64,000 nt of DNA from Mycolicibacterium chitae. Its GTDB lineage: Bacteria > Actinomycetota > Actinomycetes > Mycobacteriales > Mycobacteriaceae. Below, piece by piece: positions 1-6,783 of the stretch (the stretch's first letter is position 1; each line of letters starts with the position of its first letter). A program made the translations under genes and the position numbers. The stretch is taken from the NCBI RefSeq assembly GCF_900637205.1, contig NZ_LR134355.1, positions 992,001 to 1,056,000 on the forward strand, in the 5' to 3' direction. A model generated the notes under the pieces. That model was given only the letters and a program-made list of their open reading frames with translations. It was not told the origin of the DNA and searched no databases.

Positions 1-2
1 CC

Positions 3-974
3 GCCTTCCTGTACTCGTTCACGGTGTTCGTCACGCCCTTCTCCGGGTTGATCTTCTCGTCCGCGACCGCCCCCGGCATCATCGAGACCGCCGCGCAGAA
101 CATGGTGGACGCCCTGGGCGTGCTGCTGGACACCACGAACATCAACCGCGGCATCTTCTACTCGGCGTTCGCCGTCGCCAGCGGTGTGCCCTACGAGGCC
201 GCGCGTGTCGTCGGCTCCCTGGTCAAGGCGATCCAGGACGGCGAGATCGAAGAGGCCGGAAACGTGCTGCTCAACGCACCGGCTGCGATCGCCAACGCCC
301 TGATCAACGGGTTCGACTACAACCCGGACGACCCGACCGCGGCGTGGCCCGGCCTGTTCGCTCCGCTGGGGCCAGAAGTTCCGGATCGGAACGGCAACCT
401 CGGACCGGCACATCCCGGTGGTCTGATCTACCAGGCGCTGGTCGGCCTGCCCAGCCAGATCGCCGACGCCATCAACAACAACCCCGCCCCGGCTTCGCAG
501 CTGGTCAACCTGAAGCTTCAGCAGGACGAGCAGGAGGCGCTGGAGGACGGCACCGAGACCGTCACCGAGGGCGAGGAGGCCGAGGTCATCGAGCCCATCG
601 ATGCCGAGGTCGTGGAACTTCCCGCGGGCGATGAGGTCGTGGCCGTCGCTCCCGTCGAGGCTCCGGTTGCCGAGACCCCGGCCGGCGAGATCGAAGAGGT
701 CGTCACCGAGGTCGACGTCAAGAAGGAGCTGGCCGACAGCGCCGCGGAGAAGCCGGCCGAGTCAAAGGCTGCTGCCGCGTTGACCAAGAGTGCCGAGAAG
801 GCCAAGGCCAATGTTGCCAAGGTCAACGAGCGGATCAACTCGGCCGCCAAGAAGGTGGGCGACGGGCTGAAGAAGCTGACCGGCTCCAAGAAGGACAAGG
901 CCAGCGACAGCAAGTCCGACAGCAAGAGCAACAACGGTGGCGGTGCCGGCGACAGCGGCAACGACTCCGACTAA
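3..974 (+). CDS. C-terminal part of a PE/PPE-like mycobacterial surface-type protein (5' end outside window)
   Basis: The frame is open from the window edge to TAA at 972-974, so the true start lies upstream. The visible 324 residues begin with a hydrophobic, Ala/Leu-rich helical stretch ending in repeated NALINGFDYNP and PGGLIYQALVGLP type segments. These resemble the C-terminal parts of PE/PPE-associated mycobacterial proteins. From about residue 170 the chain turns into a Glu/Val/Ala-rich acidic stretch and then a Lys/Ala/Ser-rich tail ending in Gly, Asn, Ser and Asp. Such a low-complexity, charge-segregated tail fits an envelope or surface protein. The function is unknown. An IS element begins 1 nt after the stop codon and its target duplication contains the stop, so the reading frame is intact but the natural 3' UTR has been displaced. 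Confidence 0.6.
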   Translation, partial: AFLYSFTVFVTPFSGLIFSSATAPGIIETAAQNMVDALGVLLDTTNINRGIFYSAFAVASGVPYEAARVVGSLVKAIQDGEIEEAGNVLLNAPAAIANALINGFDYNPDDPTAAWPGLFAPLGPEVPDRNGNLGPAHPGGLIYQALVGLPSQIADAINNNPAPASQLVNLKLQQDEQEALEDGTETVTEGEEAEVIEPIDAEVVELPAGDEVVAVAPVEAPVAETPAGEIEEVVTEVDVKKELADSAAEKPAESKAAAALTKSAEKAKANVAKVNERINSAAKKVGDGLKKLTGSKKDKASDSKSDSKSNNGGGAGDSGNDSD

Positions 975-975
975 G

Positions 976-997
976 CCTCGTTCCACCGATGAACTGG
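976..997 (+). repeat. Left terminal inverted repeat of the IS1380-family element
   Basis: This 22-bp end pairs with 2611-2632 with four mismatches. The outer CCTCG is perfect in both copies. The 5 bp just outside (971-975, CTAAG) are duplicated at 2633-2637. Confidence 0.85.
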
Positions 998-1094
998 CTG
1001 GTCATGGGGTGTCGGAATGAGGAAAGTGCCCTCTGAACTGTGATGATGAGTGTTCCTTACGCACTTATCGGCACAACTCGGAAAGGCACTTCCG

Positions 1095-2498
1095 GTGCAA
1101 GTGTCCCACAGGTTCACCGCGTCGTCGGCGGTCTTCGATGATGCCCATCTCGTGTCGTGTGCAGGGTTGGTGCCGGTGATGACACTGGCCACCCAGACCG
1201 GGCTGTCAAGGCTGCTGGCCGACAAGGTTCGCATCGCCGAACCGCGAATCAAATCCGGGTCGGCAAACCCGGCGCCGAAGCTGACGACGCTGATCGCCGG
1301 GATGTGCGCCGGCGCTGACGGTATCGACGACCTCGATATCGTGCGCTCAGGCGGGATGAAGACGTTGTTCGACGGTGTGTACGCACCCTCGACCATCGGA
1401 ACCCTATTGCGGGAGTTCACCTTCGGCCATGCCCGACAACTCGAATCAGTTCTGCGGGAGCACCTGGCCGAACTGTACCGACGCGTCGATCTGTTGCCCG
1501 GCGCCGAAGAGCGGGTGTTCATCGACGTCGATTCACTGCTGCGCCCGGTCTACGGCCACGCCAAACAGGGCGCCTCCTACGGACACACCAAGATCGCCGG
1601 GAAACAGATCCTGCGTAAAGGCCTCTCGCCACTGATCACAACGATCAGCACCGCCACCGCCGCCCCGGTGATCACCGGGGCACGGCTGCGCGCAGGCAAG
1701 ACCAACTCCGGCAAGGGCGCAGCCCGCATGATCGCCCAGGCCGTGGCGACCGCCCGCGGCGCCGGGGTCACCGGCCAGATCCTGGTCCGCGGTGATTCCG
1801 CCTACGGCAACAGCACCGTCGTGGCAGCCTGCCGCCGTGCCGGCGCACGGTTCTCACTCGTGCTCACCAAATCGACCACCGTCGCTGCGGCAATCGCCTC
1901 GATTCCCGACGATGCCTGGACCCCGGTCAAATACCCCGGCGCCGTCCGCGATCCTGACACCGGCGCATGGATCTCTGACGCCGAAGTCGCCGAAACCACC
2001 TATACCGCTTTTGGTTCCACCAACCATCCGGTCACCGCCCGGCTGATCGTGCGCCGCGTCAAAGACGCCCGCTACCCAGATGCACTATTCCCGGTGTGGC
2101 GGTATCACCCGTTCTTCACCGACACCGACGAACCCGTCGACACCGCCGACATCACCCACCGCCGCCACGCCATCATCGAGACCGTGTTCGCCGACCTCAT
2201 CGACGGACCCCTGGCCCACATGCCCTCAGGACGCTTCGGGGCGAACTCGGCCTGGATCCTGTGCGCCGCGATCGCCCACAACCTGCTGCACGCCGCCGGC
2301 ATCCTGGCCGGCGGCGCCCACGCAGTCGCACGAGGATCAACGTTGCGGCGGCGCCTCATCACCATCCCCGCCCGACTGGCCCGCCCCCAACGCCGGCCGA
2401 TCCTGCACCTACCACAGCATTGGCCGTGGGCACAGCACTGGCTCACACTGTGGCGCAACACCATCGGATACAGCCCACCTGCACCCACATCAACCTGA
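1095..2498 (+). CDS. IS1380-family DDE transposase
   Basis: This transposase should cut and rejoin the element's ends. GTG at 1095 gives 467 residues, usual for the family. An earlier in-frame start at 1050 lies closer to the end repeat and is less likely. The RNase-H-like catalytic core is visible. The first Asp is in the FIDVDS segment (about residue 146), the second in LVRGDSAYG (about 233), and the Glu in the HAIIETVFADL segment (about 361), after the long beta-strand insertion typical of IS1380. The family hallmark YGHTKIAGKQ follows the first Asp. The C-terminus is rich in Arg, Pro and Trp. No frameshift or internal stop is present, so it is probably functional. Its promoter should lie in 998-1094. 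Confidence 0.9.
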   Translation: MQVSHRFTASSAVFDDAHLVSCAGLVPVMTLATQTGLSRLLADKVRIAEPRIKSGSANPAPKLTTLIAGMCAGADGIDDLDIVRSGGMKTLFDGVYAPSTIGTLLREFTFGHARQLESVLREHLAELYRRVDLLPGAEERVFIDVDSLLRPVYGHAKQGASYGHTKIAGKQILRKGLSPLITTISTATAAPVITGARLRAGKTNSGKGAARMIAQAVATARGAGVTGQILVRGDSAYGNSTVVAACRRAGARFSLVLTKSTTVAAAIASIPDDAWTPVKYPGAVRDPDTGAWISDAEVAETTYTAFGSTNHPVTARLIVRRVKDARYPDALFPVWRYHPFFTDTDEPVDTADITHRRHAIIETVFADLIDGPLAHMPSGRFGANSAWILCAAIAHNLLHAAGILAGGAHAVARGSTLRRRLITIPARLARPQRRPILHLPQHWPWAQHWLTLWRNTIGYSPPAPTST

Positions 2499-2610
2499 TC
2501 ATCTGCCGAAAGGCCCAACCGGAGCACACAGGAAAAGCTGGAGCAGACCAGCCGATACCACCTGCTCACCGCCAAAGTCGACCATCAACAGCCACCCCCA
2601 GCACAGCCAC

Positions 2611-2632
2611 CCAATCCATCAGTGGATCGAGG
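2611..2632 (-). repeat. Right terminal inverted repeat of the IS1380-family element
   Basis: Reading on the minus strand from 2632, this end matches the left end at 18 of 22 positions. It is followed directly by the CTAAG duplication at 2633-2637. Confidence 0.85.
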
Positions 2633-2652
2633 CTAAGTAACCCCACGTAGTT

Positions 2653-2688
2653 CCGGGCCCCGCCGCGAGGAGGGGCCCGGACTCGTTT
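2653..2688 (+). terminator. Rho-independent terminator, originally of the gene ending at 974
   Basis: A perfect 9-bp stem (CCGGGCCCC at 2653-2661 with GGGGCCCGG at 2672-2680) and a 10-nt loop precede a TTTT run at 2685-2688. With the IS removed this hairpin would sit about 20 bp after the stop codon at 972-974. It therefore probably belonged to that gene and now terminates read-through from the transposase. Confidence 0.75.
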
Positions 2689-2737
2689 TCGGGACCGGTT
2701 CGCGTTCACCGCCGCGACGTAATGGGTAGAGGACGGT

Positions 2738-3799
2738 ATGGCCTCCACGCCCACCCGCGACCAGGACGACACCGAGCCGGCGCCGGATCCTGAGGATCCG
2801 CGCAAGCCGGATTCGCCCACCGACCTGACCAAGCCGTCGTTCCTCTACGTGCTCCGCAAGACGGCGCGGGAGTTCCGGAACGACCAGTGCACCGACCTTG
2901 CGGCCGCGCTGACGTACTACGCGGTGCTGGCGCTGTTTCCCGCGATCCTCGCGGTGGTCTCGCTGCTCGGCGTCTTCGGCCAGGGCCGGCGCACCACCCA
3001 GGCGATCCTCGACATCGCAACCGATCTCGTGCCCGCATCGGTGGTCGACACGCTGCGCCCCACCATCGAACAGCTGGTCCAGGCTCCGTCGGCCGGCTTC
3101 GCATTGGTCATTGGTATCGCGACGGCGATCTGGTCGGCCTCGGGCTACATCGGGGCGTTCGGACGCGCGATGAACCGCATCATGGAGATCGACGAGGGGC
3201 GCCCGGTGTGGAAGCTGCGCCCGATCCAGCTACTGCTCACCGTCGCCGCCCTGGTGATGGTCGCGGCGGTCGGCTTCATGCTCGCCGTCAGCGGACCGGT
3301 GGCCGAATCCGTGGGCAACGCAATCGGTTTCGGTGAGACCGCGGTGACGGTGTGGAGCATCGCGCGCTGGCCGGTGATCCTGCTCTTCGTCATCGCGGCC
3401 GTGGCGATCCTGTATTACGCCACCCCCAACGCGCAGCAGCCGAAGTTCCGCTGGCTCAGCGTCGGCGCCGCGGTGGCCATTGTCACCTGGGTGGTGGCCT
3501 CCGTCGGATTCGGCGTCTACGTCGCCAATTTCAGCAACTACAACCGCACCTACGGCACGCTGGCCGGCGTCATCATCTTCCTGCTGTGGCTCTGGCTGAC
3601 CAATCTGGCTCTGCTGTTCGGGGCCGAATTGGACGCCGAGCTCGAACGCGGTCGGCAGTTGCAGGCCGGCTTGGCGGCGGAGAAGGATCTGCAACTTCCT
3701 CCGCGCGACACCCACGGCATCGAGAAGGACGAGAAGGCCGACCAGAAGGACATCGAGATGGGTCGACGGCTACGGCAGACCAAGGGCAACGATTCCTGA
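2738..3799 (+). CDS. YihY/virulence factor BrkB family membrane protein
   Basis: A 353-residue integral membrane protein of the YihY/BrkB (UPF0761) family. A charged, Pro/Asp-rich cytoplasmic N-terminus of about 45 residues precedes the family motif LAAALTYYAVLALFPA at about residues 53-68. About six hydrophobic helices follow, including YGTLAGVIIFLLWLWLTNLALLFGAELDAE near residue 270-300, split here by the family's conserved YGTLAG element. A long Lys/Asp/Glu-rich cytoplasmic tail ends the protein. Family members were once taken for RNase BN and are now treated as membrane proteins of uncertain, possibly transport, function. The ATG at 2738 has GAGGA just upstream. It begins right after the terminator at 2653-2688, so it has its own promoter. 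Confidence 0.85.
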   Translation: MASTPTRDQDDTEPAPDPEDPRKPDSPTDLTKPSFLYVLRKTAREFRNDQCTDLAAALTYYAVLALFPAILAVVSLLGVFGQGRRTTQAILDIATDLVPASVVDTLRPTIEQLVQAPSAGFALVIGIATAIWSASGYIGAFGRAMNRIMEIDEGRPVWKLRPIQLLLTVAALVMVAAVGFMLAVSGPVAESVGNAIGFGETAVTVWSIARWPVILLFVIAAVAILYYATPNAQQPKFRWLSVGAAVAIVTWVVASVGFGVYVANFSNYNRTYGTLAGVIIFLLWLWLTNLALLFGAELDAELERGRQLQAGLAAEKDLQLPPRDTHGIEKDEKADQKDIEMGRRLRQTKGNDS

Positions 3800-3839
3800 C
3801 GCATTGCTAGCCTGGCTGGAGGTTCTCGAGGGGGAAGCG

Positions 3840-4052
3840 GTGGCTGTTGACCTGCTGGCCGAGCCGAACTTGGCCTACCTGGCGGGCAACCTGCTCGGCA
3901 CGCTGCTGGTCCCCGCGCTCGGTGTTGGCGTGCTCATCTTCGGCCTGCGTCACCGCAGGACCGACCGGGCCACCGGCACGGCCTGGGCGGTGATGGGCGC
4001 GGTGCTGCTGATCTTCGGCCTGATCGGCGCGTGCTCCACCGCAATGTCATGA
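3840..4052 (+). CDS. Small two-helix membrane protein, function unknown
   Basis: A 70-residue protein starting at GTG 3840, preceded by GAGGGGGAA 5-8 nt upstream. An in-frame TTG at 3804 would add 12 residues but has no ribosome site. Two hydrophobic helices (about residues 12-34 and 45-66) are joined by a basic RHRRTDRATG loop. The likely topology is both ends outside and the loop inside. It begins 40 nt after the BrkB-family gene and may be cotranscribed with it. No family is recognised. Confidence 0.65.
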   Translation: MAVDLLAEPNLAYLAGNLLGTLLVPALGVGVLIFGLRHRRTDRATGTAWAVMGAVLLIFGLIGACSTAMS

Positions 4053-4363
4053 CCGCAACGCTGGGTGCGTGGGCATCGTGTGCCTGCACGCCGTGCAGTT
4101 CCGAGGCCAGTGTCGCGAGCCCTTCTTCTCGCCGACCAGCCGAGGTGCTCTCACCCCCGCGCACGGCCACCGCTTACGCCGAGGGCTGCGGGCAGCATGT
4201 GGCTGTGGCCCTCGGCGTAGACGGCACGGCAGTCTGGACTGCGTGCAGGGTCAGACGCCGACGTCCAAAGGTCTGTGGATCTCGACGGGGTGATGGGTAC
4301 ATGCCAGCCCGTCGGTGACCGAGGCGAGGCCGTCGATGCGGCATGGTCGCGGAAGCCGCGCGC
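4053..4363. other. 311-bp convergent intergenic region with three dyads, no gene recognised
   Basis: No convincing gene is seen between the small membrane protein and the convergent hemerythrin gene. The stretch contains a 15-nt near-continuous palindrome (CTGCACG-C-CGTGCAG, 4084-4098). It also holds a perfect 12-bp inverted repeat (4175-4186 with 4208-4219, 21-nt loop), and a hairpin with one bulged G (4224-4234 with 4237-4246). The second could serve as a two-way terminator. A structured RNA cannot be excluded. Short open frames here have no ribosome site and no recognisable family. Confidence 0.4.
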
Positions 4364-4834
4364 TCAGTCCACCGCAACTCCGGAACAGGCCCAGCCCGAG
4401 GGCATCTCGGCGGAGGCCAGCAGCTCGTTCAGCTCGTCGAGATCGCCCGCGGTGAGCAGGTCTTCGGCCTGTGGGTAGAGGATGCGCTCCTCCTTCAAAT
4501 TGTGAGCGGCAAGCTGCTCCAACAGGTTTCGGCACAACTCGGCGGTCGCGGCGAAGTCGCCGTCGCCCAGCAGGCGCTCCAGTTCGTCGAGAACGGGCCA
4601 CATCTTCCCGTGCTCGAGCAGCATCACCATCACCGGTCCGAGCAGTCCGGCCGCGCGCAGCGGTGGGAACAGATACTCCTCTTCGAGGTAGATGTGCCGG
4701 CGCAGCATCGCGATGGCGTCGAGCAGGGCCATGCGTTGGCTGGCGGTCACCTCCTCGGGTTCGGCCCCGGCGAAGATGGTGATCCCGACGTCGATGATCC
4801 GGTGTTCGCGTTCGAGAACGCCGCCCACGCTCAT
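4364..4834 (-). CDS. Hemerythrin HHE cation-binding domain protein
   Basis: A 156-residue all-helical protein of the HHE hemerythrin-like family, which bind a di-iron centre and serve in oxygen, NO or peroxide sensing or iron handling. The expected ligands are visible in order: His in EREHRI near residue 10, HIYLE (HxxxE) near 45, His in LLEHGKM near 70, and HNLKE (HxxxE) near 115. The ATG at 4834 overlaps the TGA of the upstream osmC-like gene (ATGA), so the two are translationally coupled. An upstream in-frame start would run far into osmC and is unlikely. The pairing with an OsmC peroxidase points to a redox-stress role. Confidence 0.8.
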   Translation of the reverse strand: MSVGGVLEREHRIIDVGITIFAGAEPEEVTASQRMALLDAIAMLRRHIYLEEEYLFPPLRAAGLLGPVMVMLLEHGKMWPVLDELERLLGDGDFAATAELCRNLLEQLAAHNLKEERILYPQAEDLLTAGDLDELNELLASAEMPSGWACSGVAVD

Positions 4835-5268
4835 TCGAGTTCGGCTTTCACGCTGATCTTGGCGCCGGCGAACAATCGCGACACCGGGCACAGGGCGGCG
4901 GCCTCGTCGACGATCCGCTCGAACTTGCCGGCGTCCACGCCGTCGACCCGGGCCCGGATGGCCAGTGCGGACGAGACGATGGTGGGTACCCCGTCGACCT
5001 CGTCGAGGGTCACGGTGGCCCGCACGTCCAGGCGTTGCGGAGTCAGTTGCTGCTCACCGAGTTTCAGTGCCAGCGCCATCGAGAAGCAGGAGGAGTGCGC
5101 GGCCGCCGCGAGTTCCTCGGGACTGGTCTTGCCGCCGGGTGCCTCGGTGCGGGCCGCCCAGGTGACATCGAGTCCGGTCAGGACGCCGCTGCCGGAGTCC
5201 AGTCGTCCGGTTCCCGTAGTAAGCGGTCCCTCCCACACGGTTCCGGTGCTGCGTTCGGCGATGCTCAT
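4831..5268 (-). CDS. OsmC/Ohr family peroxiredoxin-like protein
   Basis: A 145-residue OsmC/Ohr-fold protein, a thiol peroxidase class that reduces organic hydroperoxides. The two conserved cysteines are present: Cys in AAHSSCFSMAL (about residue 59) and Cys in AALCPVSRLF (about 125). The conserved Glu of the SPEELAAA segment precedes the first. The sequence matches the 'OsmC' branch (YhfA/OsmC-like) better than Ohr. The ATG at 5268 has GGGAGG 5-8 nt upstream. It is first in a two-gene unit with the hemerythrin gene (4-nt overlap). A dyad (TACAA-N7-TTGTA, 5287-5303) lies 18 nt upstream of the start and probably binds its regulator. Confidence 0.85.
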   Translation of the reverse strand: MSIAERSTGTVWEGPLTTGTGRLDSGSGVLTGLDVTWAARTEAPGGKTSPEELAAAAHSSCFSMALALKLGEQQLTPQRLDVRATVTLDEVDGVPTIVSSALAIRARVDGVDAGKFERIVDEAAALCPVSRLFAGAKISVKAELE

Positions 5269-5282
5269 TGCCACCCTCCCTG

Positions 5283-5307
5283 TTTCTACAATTTGTGTTT
5301 GTAAAAA
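5283..5307. promoter_or_regulatory. Candidate OhrR/MarR-type operator upstream of the osmC gene
   Basis: TACAA (5287-5291) and TTGTA (5299-5303) form an inverted repeat with a 7-nt spacer. It is extended outward by TTT at 5283-5285 and AAA at 5305-5307. AT-rich dyads of the TACAATT...AATTGTA type are the known operators of OhrR-family repressors in front of organic peroxide genes. The site sits where it would block osmC transcription or translation start. The regulator is not adjacent. The MarR gene at 10937-11416 is a distant candidate. Confidence 0.55.
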
Positions 5308-5429
5308 CGCTACACCCAACGGGCGGGGTAAACCAGGGTCGGCAAACGGGCGTGGCCAGTTGTCGATTCTGGGCGGCTGAAGTGGACGAATGTCAGGTTG
5401 CGGGCGGATGGACCGCGTCCCTAGCGTTT

Positions 5430-5448
5430 CTGAACACGCCATGTTCAG
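5430..5448. promoter_or_regulatory. Perfect palindromic operator CTGAACA-N5-TGTTCAG before the MFS-amidohydrolase-ureohydrolase operon
   Basis: Two perfect 7-bp arms (5430-5436 and 5442-5448) flank a 5-nt spacer. The site lies 33 bp before the GTG start of the MFS transporter gene. Position and symmetry fit the operator of a dimeric regulator, most simply the PucR-type protein at the far end of the operon. No database match is claimed. Confidence 0.55.
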
Positions 5449-5481
5449 CGACGAAGGCTCGCCGCTCAGTGAGGAATGCCC

Positions 5482-6783
5482 GTGACAACTGCTCCGGTCC
5501 CCACCGCCCGCCCTCGCAGGGCCGCACTCGCTGCGCTGGCTGGAACCAGCATCGAGTGGTACGACTTCTTCATCTACGCCACCGCCGCGGCGTTGGTGTT
5601 CCGCGAGGTGTTCTTCCCGCCCGACATGGACCCCGTCCTGGGCACCATCGTCGCCTTTGGCACCACGTCGTTCGGCTACCTGGGGCGGCCCATCGGCGCA
5701 CTGATCTTCGGGCACCTCGGCGACCGCTACGGACGCAAACCCGTGCTCATCGCCACGCTGCTGCTCATGGGTATCGGCACATTCGGTATCGGCCTGCTGC
5801 CCTCATACGAGTCGGTGGGTGCCATCGCGCCGCTGCTGTTGATCATCCTGCGACTGCTGCAGGGCATCGCCATGGGCGGCGAATGGGGTGGCGCCGCGCT
5901 GCTGGCCATCGAACACGCCCCCAAGGGGCGCCGCGCCTTCTTCGGCTCGTTCGCCCAACTCGGATCGTCCGTCGGGGCCACGCTGTCCTCGGCGGTGTTC
6001 GCCGTCTCGGAGCACATCGGCGACGGCCTGGTGGCCGGGTCGTGGCGCATCCCGTTCCTGCTGTCCGCGGTGTTGGTGGTCATCGGACTCATCGTGCGCC
6101 TGGTCGTGGGGGAGTCGCCGGAGTTCGCCCGGGCGCGCAACGCCGCCGAACTCTCGGCCGCGCCGGTGCGCGACGTCATCCGTGCACCCCGCCCGCTGCT
6201 CATCGGCATCGGCGCGATGCTGGTGGCCACCGGCGGCTACTACGTCACCTCGTCGTTCTTCCTGTCGTACGCCTCCGAACAGGCCGGTGTCCCCGTCGAG
6301 CTGCTGCTCAATGCCCTCATCATCGGCGGACTCTTCGAGATGGTGTTCGTGCCGCTGGCCGGCTGGCTCGGCGACAAGTGGCAGCCGCGCTACGTGGTGA
6401 TCGTCGGCCTGATCGGCATCGCCGTGACCGCCGTCCCGCTGTACCTGCTGGCGCACACCGGGTCGTTCCTGATCATCACCGTGATGCTGATCATCACTGC
6501 GCTGTTCACCGGCTTCAACTACGGTCCCATCGCCGCGGTGCTGGCCGGAATCTTCCCAGTGCGGGTGCGCTACACCGGAACCTCGCTGGCCTATCAGGGC
6601 GCGGCCCTGACCGCGGGGGCGTTGACGCCGATCGTGGTACCCACCCTGCTCGGAATGACCGGTGGCTCGCCGACGCTCATCTTCGCCTACCTCGCGGTGC
6701 TGTGCTTCGGAGCGGCCGGCTGCGTCTGGGCCACCCGCAAGCTGACCGTGGTGGACCACGAGGTGATGGATCCGGTGCGATGA
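5482..6783 (+). CDS. MFS transporter, metabolite:H+ symporter (MHS) family
   Basis: A 433-residue twelve-helix carrier of the MHS branch (ShiA/KgtP/ProP-like). Signature pieces are visible: GTSIEWYDFFIYATAAALVF at the first helix, the loop-2 motif GHLGDRYGRKPVL, and LRLLQGIAMGGEWGG in helix 4. GTG 5482 is chosen because GAGGA lies 6 nt upstream. ATG 5476 would touch that ribosome site. Its stop overlaps the ATG of the amidohydrolase gene (ATGA at 6780-6783), so transport and hydrolysis are coupled. The substrate is unknown. The context suggests an organic acid, amide or guanidino compound. Confidence 0.85.
   Translation: MTTAPVPTARPRRAALAALAGTSIEWYDFFIYATAAALVFREVFFPPDMDPVLGTIVAFGTTSFGYLGRPIGALIFGHLGDRYGRKPVLIATLLLMGIGTFGIGLLPSYESVGAIAPLLLIILRLLQGIAMGGEWGGAALLAIEHAPKGRRAFFGSFAQLGSSVGATLSSAVFAVSEHIGDGLVAGSWRIPFLLSAVLVVIGLIVRLVVGESPEFARARNAAELSAAPVRDVIRAPRPLLIGIGAMLVATGGYYVTSSFFLSYASEQAGVPVELLLNALIIGGLFEMVFVPLAGWLGDKWQPRYVVIVGLIGIAVTAVPLYLLAHTGSFLIITVMLIITALFTGFNYGPIAAVLAGIFPVRVRYTGTSLAYQGAALTAGALTPIVVPTLLGMTGGSPTLIFAYLAVLCFGAAGCVWATRKLTVVDHEVMDPVR

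Larger units (their letters stand above)
976..2632 (+). mobile_element. Complete IS1380-family insertion sequence
   Basis: The element is 1657 bp with one transposase gene. The ends are imperfect inverted repeats, 976-997 and 2611-2632, matching at 18 of 22 positions and beginning CCTCG as expected for the CC-ended IS1380 family. They are flanked by a perfect 5-bp duplication CTAAG at 971-975 and 2633-2637. Intact ends, an intact duplication and an intact transposase frame suggest a recent, possibly still active insertion. The target duplication includes the TAA stop of the upstream gene. The 134 bp between the transposase stop and the right end hold no other gene. Confidence 0.9.

Noticed and set aside
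4343..5380. A 345-codon open frame on the plus strand opposite the hemerythrin and osmC genes.
   Set aside because: The minus-strand frames have family motifs and ribosome sites. The plus frame has low-complexity content and no motif.
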